DNA from: Bugula neritina
Taxonomy: Eukaryota > Bryozoa > Gymnolaemata > Cheilostomatida > Bugulidae
DNA length: 64,000 nt
NCBI GenBank assembly: GCA_964035545.1
Contig: OZ037767.1
Location: 19,291,628-19,355,627, forward strand
Direction of reading: 5' to 3'
Part shown: positions 1 to 11,442 of the stretch, in pieces
Position numbering within the stretch: the stretch's first letter is position 1
How the letters are laid out: each line of letters starts with the position of its first letter
Made by a program: the position numbers and the translations under genes
The notes under the pieces: model-generated
Told to the model about the DNA's origin: nothing
The model's database searches: none
Seen by the model: the letters and a program-made list of their open reading frames with translations, nothing else

Positions 1-17
1 CATACGAAGATACACAC

Positions 18-3000
18 CTCTTAGGCTTGGAGGCAAACTGGAGTTTAAACACGGATGTATCATTCACAAGACTCTTATAGGCCATGTCTCGGGCCGTCAG
101 GAATCTGGCGTCCATGTTGAATGCTTTAGAGACGAGCTCAGTGAACCGCCGGAACAATTCCAACAGTTTCTCTACATATTGTTCTGAGTCCTGAGAATAT
201 TATATATTATACTCGTACTATATGTTAATACTGTATTCTACATACTATATTATGTTGATACTGTTTTATAATATTTACTATACGTTAAAAGTGCATTCTA
301 TATACTATACTGCATACGTTGATACTATGTCATACATGATACTGTATGCTGACACTGTACAAGCTTACAGCTGTTATTGTGGAGGCACACGCATGCATAT
401 CTGACAGGCCGGCTTCTTTGATAAAGTGTTGAAGATGGTGCAGCATGGGTACAACACCGTCTTGCACTCTGTCCAGCAGTTTAAACATCAACTCCAGCTC
501 TGCAAAGAAATGGCTAAAATAAGATTTTACGTAAAAACACATCAACAAAAAGAGAATAACTCAGTATCTTTAGTATACTGCAAATAATAAACTAAATATA
601 GTATGCATGTAGTCAACGAGTTAAAGAACGCACATGTAATACATGTGCTATAATCACGGAAAGGGTTAGCAGTAATATTATGCAAACCTTCACAGTAAAA
701 GTACTAGTACTTCAAAAGCATTGTATTGTCTAAATTTATAACTATTATAGACACATAAAAAGGCGATGATAGGAGTACTTGAACCTTACGCTGTGTGCTG
801 TTAGTTTTAATCATGTCAGGGCACTCGGCTAATATTGTATCCTTGAACTTGACAACAAGCACCTTGACACAGCACTCTATCAGTTTCGTCACCGATTCGC
901 AGCCAGCCCTGGTTTCCAGATAACGCTTAGCCCTGATTTCTTCTTCCATCAACTTGGATTGGGCGTATAACATGTACTCCTTTACCCCGTGTTCTGCTAG
1001 AAACTCGGGCGCTTTAACTTCGTAAAACTGTTCCGTATGTTCAAGGTACGCCTTCTCAAAGTTCTCCTTGTATATGCCGAGAATGTTTTGTGATTGTTCA
1101 CTACTCAGATTCACTGCAACATACAAACTGCCATTCATGGGCTAATTTCTTTCAACACACAAACATCATGGGCAGAAGCCAAGCAAGTGATTAACAAATC
1201 AGCAAAACCTAAATAATATGTGACAGCAAATGCAGTGTGCACTCCATTCCTTACATGTCTTACTACCAGCCTGTAGCCTTAATGTACAAAAAACTTAGAC
1301 CTGTAAGACAATACCTGCAAGACAATACCTGTAAAACAATACCTGAATTACACTATCTAAATACTTACTGTGCTCAGATGCTAATAATATAGCAGAACAT
1401 GAACAATAAAACACTAAGAAACTACTACAAACTTACCATATGATTCCCGAACTCCTATCACCAGTTGAGAGTCAAAGGCCTCGCCACATCTTTCTAGCTC
1501 TACCAGATGCATTGCACTGTCCTGTAATCTGTGCTTGATCTTGGAGAAGATACTTTCATTCCAGCATGTTAACATTAGCTATAACAGTACAGACAACTGT
1601 TACTACAATACAGACAACTGTTACTACAGTACACACAACTGTTACTACAGTACACACAACTGTTACTACAGTACACACAACTGTTACTGCAGAACCCACA
1701 ATAGCTACTACAGCATATACAACTATTATAGTACACACAATTGTTGCTACAGTACATATATCAAGTAGAATAGTAGTAACACTAACTCCAATCAATATAT
1801 ACAATACAATAAACTACTATAGAACATAAACTACAACAAAACAGTAAAACTGTATATATTGTTTCACCAAATTGGAAATTAACTTAACAGTTGTGAAACA
1901 AAAGATATATCTGATTTTATAACACGTTATTGCCAACGACTGGAGGAATCACTAGCCATAAATGCAATAAATCACCCAACTAATAAATGCAAACACACAA
2001 CAAATTCATTAAACTTCAATATAACCAGTATACAGACATGAAATTACAAGAAAACCAGATGCTAAGCATGAAATAACGCATAAGCTAAAGAGTAGAAGTG
2101 AAACCAAAATCATACACTTTTGACATAATTCTCTTGAGAACTTGGTTGTTTCACAGCACTATTTGTAGACTTCTTCATTACATTCTCTAAACTGTAGAAT
2201 GGCTTCGGCAGGTAATCACACTGAGCAAAGAAAGTTTCCCATTCATTCTTGTAGGCGCGGAGTAGAGAAGAGTCATCTAGATGCACTGACACTCTCTACA
2301 GTGAAAGTCAACAAGTGCTCGACATGTCACAGCAGGTGTCTGCTCACTAACAACATGGCATTTACAGCAGATGACATGGTAAACATTCTCGCTGGGTAGT
2401 TTGAAAGTTTACAATTAGCAAATTGTATGAAATGATTAATTTTTGTTCAAATTAAAAAAGTTTAAAAATAAAACAACCAATTTGAAAAAGCTGAGAGGTT
2501 TTGGTGTCTTGCACTGGAATTCCTGACACACTATAACAATTGTGCTTTCCATCTTTAGCTGAGGAAAAGATGAATAAGGGAGAGTGCATTATTATAATAT
2601 TCTGTCTAGATATAGTGAAAGGGTCTATACTCTGGTGTGATCAAATCGAATCCACTGGAATTAAAAGTAGCTGCAAAATATCGCAACTTTCAGGGCGGGC
2701 TGTAGAAATGTATGCAGTGCTTAACAAAATGCATACAAACACAAATGTTTCTAACACTTATTACAAAGGTATTCTCAACACTCGTTATAATGCTACATTC
2801 AAAATATATTTTCACTCTCATAGAATTCAGGTATCAACTGATTTACAACCAATCAAACATACCGATTCAGCTTCATCCACAAAACTTTTGATGTCGTCAT
2901 GCAGTGCCTGGTGTATCTTATGGTGACTCTCATCGTCCCATGAGCAGATCTTGTGTACAGTGCTACAGGTAAACACAAACGACTGTATATACACATGTGT

Positions 3001-3677
3001 ACATACAAATGTCACTTGGGCACAAACAAGCCTAGAATAAAAAGCCCAACATCTAGATTTTAGGCTAGTGCTACAAGTAAATTGTGAACAAGATTCCAAA
3101 AAATGTGACAACAAATAATAAGGACCAACTAAAAAAACTGTAAAATCTAATTTCACATTTATCGAAGAACTTGTTAGAGTAATATTTTACTATATGATTT
3201 TCAACCAATAATACAGAACTTTCCTGTTTTATTGCAGTTATTAAAAATTTTACTATTAGTATACAAATTCAATTGGACTTTCAAGATTTGCTTTTCTAGC
3301 ATTCTGTAAAAATAAAAATTCTTTTCTTGATATATTACATGATTGTAAATGACTGCTACCTTTAAAGCAGGTATGAATAATGTTTTCGAACACATCGGCA
3401 TGGAATAAAACATTACAGAGATAAGTGTTTTCATGTCATAATATAGTTATGGTATTTAAAGCTGCTGTCGGTTATCCATATCAGTTAATTGTTGCTGGGT
3501 TTAATTTCTAAAAACAAGAGTATCCTATCCGAACTGCTAATATATATACATAAGTACGTACGTGAAAAGCTCAAACCATTGAGCATGGCTGACATCGTCT
3601 TGTTTGAGCAATTTGAGAAGAATTGGCTTCACAAAGGCAGGCCACCAGCTCTCAAATCTAATATGACTAGCGTCACT
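18..3677 (-). CDS. CUL5: Cullin-5, partial (seven internal exons)
   Basis: Scaffold of a RING-type ubiquitin ligase that binds Elongin B/C-SOCS adaptors through its N-terminal cullin repeats. Exons in gene order: 3677-3562, 2962-2863, 2295-2116, 1578-1437, 1113-790, 499-369 and 190-18. All are bounded by AG/GT and phases agree, giving 388 codons plus 2 nt. Recognised from conserved blocks: FVKPILLKLLKQ, HKICSWDDE, FFAQCDYLPKPF, EAFDSQLVIGVRESY, EEEIRAKRYLET, ILAECPDMIK and DARFLTARDMAYKSL. The acceptors at 1113 and 2295 were chosen because they restore frame and family sequence; nearer AGs do not. The initiator exon, normally a few residues encoded just upstream, was not found. The C-terminal cullin homology and neddylation site lie beyond the left edge. 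Assignment to CUL5 rather than another cullin rests on recalled similarity. Confidence 0.93.
1586..1765. repeat. 21-bp minisatellite touching a cullin-5 acceptor
   Basis: Diverged tandem units, in plus sense CAGTACACACAACTGTTACTA, lie in the intron upstream of exon 1578-1437. In gene sense each unit carries a CTGTAGTAACAG stretch. The true acceptor, CTGTTATAG, is a variant of the same unit, so the array grows directly out of the 3' splice site. Confidence 0.8.
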
Positions 3678-4421
3678 CTAAAATAGAAAACACGTGTAAG
3701 TCGAACAGAACCCAATGTGCATACAAAACTAAGTAAACCCTTGACTCACTTGCTTGTAAGTATGTCTAGAAACAAATCTTCTGGGTTCTTAACTGAGTTA
3801 AAACTTTTTGAATGTTTTCCGTTAACTTTATTTCACAAATTAGTAGGCATATTAAACGACTGTATGAAAACTATAAACTTGCAGATATATTAGTAACTGG
3901 CTAAGGGTATACCCACTTTATCGACTTATTATCACTTATTCCTTGCTAGCAAACGGCTAGTAATATTGCAAACATGCCTGAAGCATGATTGAGTTACAGA
4001 AGTCAACTCATGTCATGAATCCTGATAAGTAGATCTGGCAAGTCCGATCATGTCAATCAAAAACCATTCAAAATCTTGATTGGTTAAAGCAGCTAACGTC
4101 AATACTTGGCAAAGCAAACTAAAATAGGAATAAATAAAAATTAAGCTAAGCTTCATGATTTACACGCAAAGAATGAGAAACCACTAAAAACTCAACTAAC
4201 ATCAGTTTTTAAAGTTAATATATATATGAATATGAGATGCAAATGATAAAACAACATAAGCACAGTTTTGGAGCTTAAAGGCAGAAATTTATAATTAAAG
4301 ATGCTGAAAGCTTGTAGTCGTTACGATTTTAAAAATACTGGATAAGAAAAAAAATACAATTGCTTAAACAATAAAAAAAAATCATTATAACAAAATACAC
4401 TCTTTTGGTCTGGGTTGAAAC
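3678..4421. other. Noncoding spacer 5' of recognised cullin-5 exons
   Basis: AT-rich sequence between the most 5' recognised cullin-5 exon and the first retrotransposon. It should be intron or promoter of cullin-5. I found no convincing start-codon exon in it. It ends in GAAAC, the target site duplicated by the retrotransposon insertion. Confidence 0.5.
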
Positions 4422-4542
4422 TGTTGTATTATACTCGAATTACCGCACATGCGGAATTACTTTACTGTTTGTTTTATTCGTATGCATTGTTATAGTACGT
4501 ATGTTTATCGCTAAAATACATCATCTTGGTATTAACACAACA
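4422..4542 (+). repeat. 5' LTR of element 1
   Basis: 121 bp, TGTTGT to ACAACA, with a short internal palindrome CCGCA-CA-TGCGG. Very short for a Ty3/gypsy LTR. Confidence 0.95.
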
Positions 4543-4560
4543 TGGTGGCCAGTACGGGGC
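4543..4560 (+). promoter_or_regulatory. Probable primer-binding site of element 1
   Basis: TGGTGGCC follows the 5' LTR immediately, where the tRNA primer-binding site (starting TGG) belongs. I could not assign the tRNA. It does not look like the initiator-Met site. Confidence 0.5.
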
Positions 4561-4637
4561 TTTAAGTTTATCGTGTTTAATCCGTGCCATCTGCTGTCCT
4601 TGGTTTCCTTTTCTTGCGTTATTGTCAATTTACTGTT

Positions 4638-7600
4638 ATGGCAAAGTTTAATCCACCCGCTGAGTTTGACTTTTTGCCAGAGAAATGGGCAGAGTGGGCT
4701 AAGAGATGGAGTAGATATAGACAGATTTCTAAGTTAGATAAAGAGGAGGAAGAAATACAAATTAATAGTTTCTTGTATTGTATGGGACCTACAAGTGAAA
4801 GCATCTTTAGCAGCCTAGGTCTCTCTGAAGAAAATAAAAAGAAATACAATGAGGTGCTAGCTGGATTTGAGAACTACTTCTCACCCAAGAAATATGTCAT
4901 CTATGAAAGAGCAAAATTCTTCAAGCGTGACCAGCAGCAAGCCGAATCAGTAGAACATTATATTCGTGCTTTAAATGAGTCGGCAGACAAATGTGACTTT
5001 GGAGATAAGCGGTCAGAACAAATCAGAGATAGACTAGTTGTTGGTATAGCTGACCAAGGGCTAAGCCGGGAGATGCAAAAGATGGACATTGACCAGTTAA
5101 CTGAAGCAACAGCCGTGGCTATGGCTAGACAAGCAGAACAAGTGGACAAAAATGTGAAGGAGCTATACAATGATGTGAAATCGCTTGATGCAGTAAGAGT
5201 CAGCAGTAGTAAACATAAACACTCAACCCAACAGAGTAAGGCCGCTAATTCAGCTCAAGCCGATGCTAACCCATGTGGTAGATGTGGCCACAACACACAC
5301 AGATTTGGAAAATGTCCTGCGCAAGATTCTGTGTGTCACAAATGCCAAAAACGAGGACATTTTGCTAGAGTATGCAGGTCAAAAGGAGGAGCAGTACAAT
5401 CTGTGGAAGAGAATGATTATGACCAGCCCACCAGCGATGTTGAACCCTGCAACAAAGGACAGTATTTTTTGGGTGAAGTAACAGACAGAGATGTTAACGT
5501 TGAATGGACAAAGTCTGTAGTCGTAGATCAACTGTTGGTGCCTGTGCGATTCAAGTTGGATACCGGTGCAGATGTTACCATCATCCCGCGGCAGCTCTGT
5601 AAGTCAGTACAGCTTAAACAGCCAGACAAGTCATTGTTTGGACCGAGTAATAGTCAGATACCAGTGTTAGGCTATTTTGACAGTACACTATCTGTAGGCA
5701 GGTACAAAGTAGCAGATAGACTATATGTCGTAGCTCATAATAAAGCCTTGCTTAGTAGACGTGCATGTGTAGGCTTAGGTCTTGTATCATGTAATACCCA
5801 ACTTGATTGTGTTACTGAGAGTGCTGATAAGTTTAGAAATGAGTTTCCTAGTCTCTTTTCTGGCCTAGGTAAAATGAGCCAGGAGGCAGAGATTCAAGTA
5901 AACACCAGTTCTCCCCCTCATGCTATTTGCGTTCCGCGTTCTGTGCCGTATCCATTATTAGATAAGGTGAAGGCTGAGTTAGATGAAATGGTAGAGTTAG
6001 GAGTTATCTTCTCTGTTAGTGAACCAACTGATTGGTGCTCACCCATGGTCATAGTTCCCAAAGCAAGTGGTCGTATTCGTATATGTGTAGACTACACTCA
6101 GTTGAATAAAGTGGTCAGGAGGGAGGTATACCCAATGGCCCATGTCGACTCTAGTTTAGCTAAATTAGGTAACGGGAAAGTTTTCAGCAAGTTGGATGCA
6201 AACTCTGGGTTTTATCAGATTCCCCTGTCTAAGTCTAGTAAACTCCTTACTACATTTTTGACCCCATTTGGTCGGTATGCTTATCATAGGTTGCCGTTTG
6301 GGCTGTCATCTAGCCCAGAGATCTACGCTAAAGTTGTGTCACAGGTTCTTTGTGGTCTAGAGGGAGTTATTGTCCATATGGATGATGTTTGTGTCTGGGG
6401 TAATACTGTGGAGGAACATGATGCTAGAGTTCGTGCTGTCCTCAGACGCATGTCGGATGCAGGAATGACTATGAACAGTTCCAAGTGTGAATTTTCTAAA
6501 AGTTCAATCAAATTTCTGGGGCATTCAATCTCTGATAAAGGCATTCAAGCCAACCCTGAGGCAGTTCAAGGGATTAGAGATTTCAGGACTCCTCGGAGTG
6601 TCTCAGATGTTCGTAGCTTTTTGGGTATGGCTAATCAGTTGAGTAAGTTTACCCCTAAATTGGCGGAGCTATCTAGACCTCTCAGGGATTTGTTGTGTAA
6701 AACATCTCCTTGGTTCTGGGGCGAGGCTCAGTCTATAGCCTTTGCCCGAATTAAAGAGGAGCTGTCGAAAGATTTCGTTCTCGCGGCTTATGACCCGAAG
6801 GCTGAGACTACTATACAGACTGATGCGTGCCGGAATGGCATCGGTGCTGTATTGCTGCAGCTTCAGCCGGACGGTTCCAAGAGGGTTGTTGCAGCAGCTT
6901 CTCGTGCTCTGACTGATACTGAGATGAGGTATGCAACCATTGAACAGGAGGCACTGGGGGTTGTGTGGGCATGTACAAAGTTTAGAAATTACATTACAGG
7001 TATCACAGTCAAGATACAGACTGATCACAAGCCCTTGATCCCATTACTGAATGAAATTGAACTGGATAAACTGACTGTTCGCATTCAGCGTTTCAGGATG
7101 AGGCTTATGAGGTTTGCGTATGTTGTTGAACACATTGCTGGTAAGGATAATGTGCTTGCTGATGCATTATCCCGCTCTCAGGCTTCGCCCAGTGTAGATG
7201 AAGTCGCTTTTGTGGAGGAGGTAGAGTTGGCCGTGAAAGAGGGTCATAAGTTGTTTGCTTCTAGTCAGAGGCTCGTGCAGTTGGCAAAGCTGCAAAGAGC
7301 TGATGAAGTCTTGGCCCAAGTTATTAAGTTTGTTGAGACCTCATGGCCGGAGTACCTTACCAATCAGGATATACTTCTTCGCCCTTATTTTGAGTCAAGA
7401 TCGTTGATTTCTATTCAAGATGGGTTGTTGGCGCTTGGGGACCGCATTGTTAGCCCACAGGTTGAGAGATTGGAAGTTCTTCGGACCATTCATCAAGGTC
7501 ATTTAGGAGTGACCAAGTGTCGTGCTCGGGCCAGGCAATATGTTTGGTGGCCGGGTATATCTCAGCAGATCGCTGACATGGTACGCCAGTGTAACACCTG

Positions 7601-8609
7601 CAGAATGCATGCCAACGTTGTTGTAGAGCCATTGATGGTGGCTGAGTTTCCTCAGCGTCCTTGGGAGAAGTTAGGTAGTGATTTATTTTTTGTTCACGAT
7701 CGGTGGTATCTCTTAGTAGTAGACTATTATTCTAGGTTTGTCGAGGTTGCTTTGTTAGCTGAACTCACCAGTAAGGAAGTTATTAGCCATATGCGGAGTA
7801 TCTTTGCACGCCATGGTGTTCCAGATGTGTTGGTTTCAGACAATGGCCCCCAGTACGCCAGTCATGAGTTTAAGTTGTTTGTTTCTTCTTACCTGTTTGC
7901 CCATGTCACTAGTTCACCAAAGCATCCTCAGGCTAATGGAGAGGCTGAGAGGGCAGTCCAAACAGTTAAGTCCCTGCTCAAGAAAGAGACAGATCCGTAC
8001 CTTGCACTGTTGGCCTATCGATCTTCTCCTCTGGAGAATGGCTTGTCTCCTGCTGAGCTGTTGATGGGCCGAAAGCTGAAGACCACTGTTCCTGCACTCC
8101 CTAAGCTGTTAATCCCTCAGCCTGTAGAGAGATTGGCAGTTCAGGAGAAAGAAGAGTTGAAGCGCAGTCAAGTGAAAGAGAATTTTGTCAGGGTGAGAAT
8201 TAGAGACTTGAACAGGGACGCAGTAGTTATCCAACAGTGCGCACCGAGATCATACACTGTTCAAGACACAGGTGGTACTGAGTTAAGACGCAACCGTAGA
8301 AGTCTCACACCAACTCACTCGTCACCCGTTATGAGTCTAGCAAGTGATCTAGCTGTTCAGTTCAAGGACCAACCAATTCATAGTAGTCCCAGACAGACCA
8401 CTGTATTTGGGGGTCAAGCCCAACAATCCCCATCAGATAGTAGGTTGGATGTTCAGCCCCGAGAAAGGCCAGTTCAGGTTAGCCCCCACCAAGCATTCGT
8501 TCCTCTAGATAGGGCCAAACAGACCCACTCAGTTTCTAGCTCTGCTGTTCGTCTGTCCAAAACTAGGTCTGGCCGCGAAGTCCGCGCTCCGCTAAAACTT
8601 GACCTCTAG
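4638..8609 (+). CDS. Gag-Pol polyprotein of element 1
   Basis: The frame is open from 4584. The ATG at 4638 (MAKFNPPAEF) is the likelier start, giving 1323 aa. In order: a gag capsid-like region; two zinc knuckles (CGRCGHNTHRFGKC, CHKCQKRGHFARVC); an aspartic protease with LDTGAD; reverse transcriptase with KLDANSGFYQIPL and the active-site variant HMDD in place of the usual YxDD; RNase H with TDAC; integrase with an HHCC zinc domain and a catalytic D-D-E core (SDNGPQY, HPQANGEAE); and a low-complexity tail. Gag and Pol are fused with no frameshift or stop. Domain order RT-RNaseH-INT defines Ty3/gypsy. The clade needs a phylogeny. Confidence 0.95.
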   Translation: MAKFNPPAEFDFLPEKWAEWAKRWSRYRQISKLDKEEEEIQINSFLYCMGPTSESIFSSLGLSEENKKKYNEVLAGFENYFSPKKYVIYERAKFFKRDQQQAESVEHYIRALNESADKCDFGDKRSEQIRDRLVVGIADQGLSREMQKMDIDQLTEATAVAMARQAEQVDKNVKELYNDVKSLDAVRVSSSKHKHSTQQSKAANSAQADANPCGRCGHNTHRFGKCPAQDSVCHKCQKRGHFARVCRSKGGAVQSVEENDYDQPTSDVEPCNKGQYFLGEVTDRDVNVEWTKSVVVDQLLVPVRFKLDTGADVTIIPRQLCKSVQLKQPDKSLFGPSNSQIPVLGYFDSTLSVGRYKVADRLYVVAHNKALLSRRACVGLGLVSCNTQLDCVTESADKFRNEFPSLFSGLGKMSQEAEIQVNTSSPPHAICVPRSVPYPLLDKVKAELDEMVELGVIFSVSEPTDWCSPMVIVPKASGRIRICVDYTQLNKVVRREVYPMAHVDSSLAKLGNGKVFSKLDANSGFYQIPLSKSSKLLTTFLTPFGRYAYHRLPFGLSSSPEIYAKVVSQVLCGLEGVIVHMDDVCVWGNTVEEHDARVRAVLRRMSDAGMTMNSSKCEFSKSSIKFLGHSISDKGIQANPEAVQGIRDFRTPRSVSDVRSFLGMANQLSKFTPKLAELSRPLRDLLCKTSPWFWGEAQSIAFARIKEELSKDFVLAAYDPKAETTIQTDACRNGIGAVLLQLQPDGSKRVVAAASRALTDTEMRYATIEQEALGVVWACTKFRNYITGITVKIQTDHKPLIPLLNEIELDKLTVRIQRFRMRLMRFAYVVEHIAGKDNVLADALSRSQASPSVDEVAFVEEVELAVKEGHKLFASSQRLVQLAKLQRADEVLAQVIKFVETSWPEYLTNQDILLRPYFESRSLISIQDGLLALGDRIVSPQVERLEVLRTIHQGHLGVTKCRARARQYVWWPGISQQIADMVRQCNTCRMHANVVVEPLMVAEFPQRPWEKLGSDLFFVHDRWYLLVVDYYSRFVEVALLAELTSKEVISHMRSIFARHGVPDVLVSDNGPQYASHEFKLFVSSYLFAHVTSSPKHPQANGEAERAVQTVKSLLKKETDPYLALLAYRSSPLENGLSPAELLMGRKLKTTVPALPKLLIPQPVERLAVQEKEELKRSQVKENFVRVRIRDLNRDAVVIQQCAPRSYTVQDTGGTELRRNRRSLTPTHSSPVMSLASDLAVQFKDQPIHSSPRQTTVFGGQAQQSPSDSRLDVQPRERPVQVSPHQAFVPLDRAKQTHSVSSSAVRLSKTRSGREVRAPLKLDL

Positions 8610-8793
8610 CCTCCTGTCTCATGCCTTGTTATATTCTGGTATCATTTTCTGATATTATTTTCTGGTATTATGTTCTCGTAATGGTTAACATGTTTGTATT
8701 TTTATGCTTATCAGCCTGTTAATACTTGCTAAATTCATCTATACGCTTTGTATCACTTTTTGTATATTACGCATTTCAGTTGTGTTTGTTTTT

Positions 8794-8804
8794 AGAAAGA
8801 GAGG
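8794..8804 (+). promoter_or_regulatory. Polypurine tract of element 1
   Basis: AGAAAGAGAGG directly abuts the TG of the 3' LTR, the position used to prime plus-strand DNA synthesis. Confidence 0.8.
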
Positions 8805-8923
8805 TGTTGTATTATACTCGAAACCGCACATGCGGAATTACTTTACTGTTTGTTTTATTCGTATGCATTGTTATAGTACGTATGTTTATCGCTAAAATAC
8901 ATCATCTTGGTATTAACACAACA
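8805..8923 (+). repeat. 3' LTR of element 1
   Basis: 119 bp, identical to the 5' LTR except for a 2-bp deletion. Followed by the target duplication GAAAC. Confidence 0.95.
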
Positions 8924-8984
8924 GAAACAGTTACAAGTGTCTGTCAGTATCAGTAACACATTCGCGATTCACTGTCAGTTTCAC

Positions 8985-9145
8985 ATTGTTATTGTGATAG
9001 TAAAACTGAATAGAATAGTGAATGTGATAGTCAGTATGATATTGATAGTGATGCTCAATTCTCATACTCATACACTTAGTCTCACAGTCATACTCATACT
9101 GATACTCAGAGTCATAGTGATACTCATACTGATACTGATAGTAAA
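8985..9145. repeat. Degenerate SATAST hexamer island
   Basis: Runs of CATACT, GATACT, GATAGT and CATAGT in register but with constant point changes. No exact unit is fixed. Confidence 0.7.
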
Positions 9146-9344
9146 TTGCACTGGTTGGTGTATTAAAAATGTCAAAAACCTGGATCATTAAATTTGTTTA
9201 CGTAGTATATTATATCAATAATAAATTATCATTATTAATATTCAATTTCATATTGATAATAAGTATAATTAATAAGTATAAATATTAAGTATAACCGTGC
9301 GCTACTTTAGGATTAGAAGAACTGGGAGATAAGAACTGTTCTCT

Positions 9345-9473
9345 AAGCAGCTTTTAGTTGGGGGTGAATTAGCGCAGTAGTTCAGAATTTTCGAGTAAGG
9401 AGTTGAGGGCCCCAACTCCAAACTTGAAAACTTCAGACTACTGCACTCATTTAACCCCAACTCAAAGCTGCTT
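9345..9473. repeat. 129-nt foldback hairpin
   Basis: Two arms of about 60 nt, beginning AAGCAGCTTTTAGTTGGGG and ending CCCCAACTCAAAGCTGCTT, pair imperfectly around a loop of a few bases (AGGGCCC). The arms differ at scattered positions. It could be a long miRNA-type precursor or a small foldback element. Confidence 0.75.
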
Positions 9474-9856
9474 ACAAAATTATTTGAGAGATGATGGAAA
9501 ATGGGTGATAGCTAGAAAATCTACTGTTTTAAGATGACTGTTTTGCGTGGGTCGTTAACTAACGCACGTTAGTTAATTTACGAGTTCTTATTATTCGTAG
9601 CGAGACCAATTCAAACGGTAGCATCCACATATCCGCCCAAGGCATTTTGCAGAATAAAAATTTAAATAATAAATGTTTGTGACTACTGACAATCACACTC
9701 ACTGTGACTGTCAGAGTAAGTAGCGAAACTGAAGCGAATGGGCAGGTCGGTGGATCGTAACTGTAATGCTAATAAAAATATCCTAATACACCCTATCAGT
9801 AGCTCTCACTTAACACTAACAGGCGCAGGATCACGGGTGTGGGGGGTTAGCGTTAT

Positions 9857-9970
9857 CGGTTACTGTTGCACTTACTGTTACTGTTAGTGTTACACTTAAT
9901 TTTACTCTTAGTGACTTACTCTTACTCTTAGTGACTTACTGTTACTGTTAGTGTTGCTGTTAGACTTACT
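9857..9970. repeat. Degenerate TTACTG/CTTACT hexamer island
   Basis: Tandem TTACTG, TTAGTG and CTTACT words repeat with drift. Same style as the other hexamer islands in this window. Confidence 0.7.
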
Positions 9971-11442
9971 TTTTCCCGGATGAATTGAATTTGATAATTA
10001 TAATGATAATGAAATCGAATAATCATATTTCATAATGTCTAATGATATTATTATTAATCATATTGAAAGTGATATTGATATAAAAATATTTTAGTTTTTG
10101 ATTTTAAATTTTATTTCAATGATTAAGGGATTTATCATAGGAATTCTTTTTGTCACTATCATTGTAGCAATACGAATTAATTTATTATATAAATATGAGA
10201 CTGAGTATCTAAAAGTAAAACTAAAAGTAATTCTATAGTAGAGGATGTGCTAAAATGACGATAGGATGTGACCCATGTGTATATCAATCTGATAATAACT
10301 CACCTCATAACTCACTCATAACTCATAATAATGAGAACACTGTGCTAGTACTAGTAGTACTAGTAGTAACCAATGACCCAAATTTTATGAATGTCCTTTG
10401 CGTTGCTTTTGTTTGGACTAAACTTTATCATATGTTGAAATAAATCTATTTTAGTGTCTAGCTTAGTTAAGTTTTTGGCTGATATTCATAAAATTTTAGC
10501 AAATAACTAAGCTAAGTTTGTGTTATGACTTATGAGATAGTATACTCTGATCTCTCATTCACCGGGGAAGAAAATTGTTGTAAAACTACTAGGTCTGTGA
10601 GAATGCAAGATTTATATTTAATGGTTCAAAGCGTCTCATTTTATTCTGAGTTGATTTGGGATCTTTTTGCCAACTCGCAATAGTTATGAGACTGCTATCA
10701 CCAAGTGTATATGGATAGAGAGGCTTTAGTTTTCCCAAATGCCACCACTTGATCCTCTTCAGTGTAAAAGGGTATTTTTCGTTAAAGTGACCAACTATAA
10801 AGTGAGTCTAGCTCTCTGAAAGGCTTGTCTTAGTCAACCTCAACATATATGAGTGTGTCATTGGCATACATACTGACTTTGCACGTGGCAAAATGAAAAC
10901 AAGCATTGATGTAGAAAATGTCGGCCCGAGGACTCACCTTTTAGGTACACCAGATGTTACACCTAGCTCAGGTCAATTCCATCGTTTTGATCATGAAAAA
11001 TTTGCTTCTGTCAGTCAAAAGACTCTGTGTTTATTTGGCACTAAATGGGTTAATAATTTGTTTTATTTTCTCCATGGTTAGTACTTGAAAAACTTCATCA
11101 GAAACCTTCTTGAAATCTAAGATTACTGCATGAGTCGTTGATGGGTTGTGGACTGCCCATGCAAGATCATGAAAAGTTGGAGAAGTGTGTTTAAAGTTGA
11201 AGTTGATAGTGTGTTTTTAAAGAATTAAATGAATATTATAATAACATTAAACATAGTAATTTATAAATTTGATGAAATTTAAGTTTTCAGGCTTGTCCAC
11301 TTATTTCAATTTTTATTTTCAATAATACAAAAATATCAGATTTATATCCCATTATGTTCTTGTGTTCTCCACATAAATTGACTTTGTATCGATGAATTAT
11401 TGTAGGATTGGTAGTCGAGTAAAAGTTTAGCTGTCATACAAG

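Larger units (their letters stand above)
4422..8923 (+). mobile_element. Ty3/gypsy LTR retrotransposon 1, apparently intact
   Basis: Bounded by two near-identical short LTRs of 121 and 119 bp that begin TGTTGT and end ACAACA. The 5-bp duplication GAAAC flanks it at 4417-4421 and 8924-8928. The LTRs differ only by two extra bases (TT) in the 5' copy. One uninterrupted gag-pol ORF fills the interior and there is no env. A purine tract (8794-8804) precedes the 3' LTR. Near-identical LTRs plus an open ORF mean a recent insertion that could still be active. It lies 5' of cullin-5, in opposite orientation to that gene. Confidence 0.96.
8929..11442. other. Spacer between cullin-5/element 1 and QRSL1
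   Basis: About 2.5 kb of AT-rich DNA without a supportable gene. It holds degenerate hexamer islands (8985-9145, 9857-9970) and a long foldback (9345-9473). It should include the QRSL1 promoter. The short ORFs here have no recognisable similarity or coding character. Confidence 0.6.

Noticed and set aside
1138-1141. ATG at the start of a long minus-strand frame as the cullin-5 start
   Set aside because: Family alignment and frame place the acceptor at 1114; the upstream codons are intron.
2199-2399. Plus-strand ORF over cullin-5
   Set aside because: Opposite strand of a confirmed cullin-5 exon and flanking intron.
2540-2926. 128-aa plus-strand ORF
   Set aside because: Lies across a cullin-5 intron and part of an exon on the other strand; no recognisable domain.
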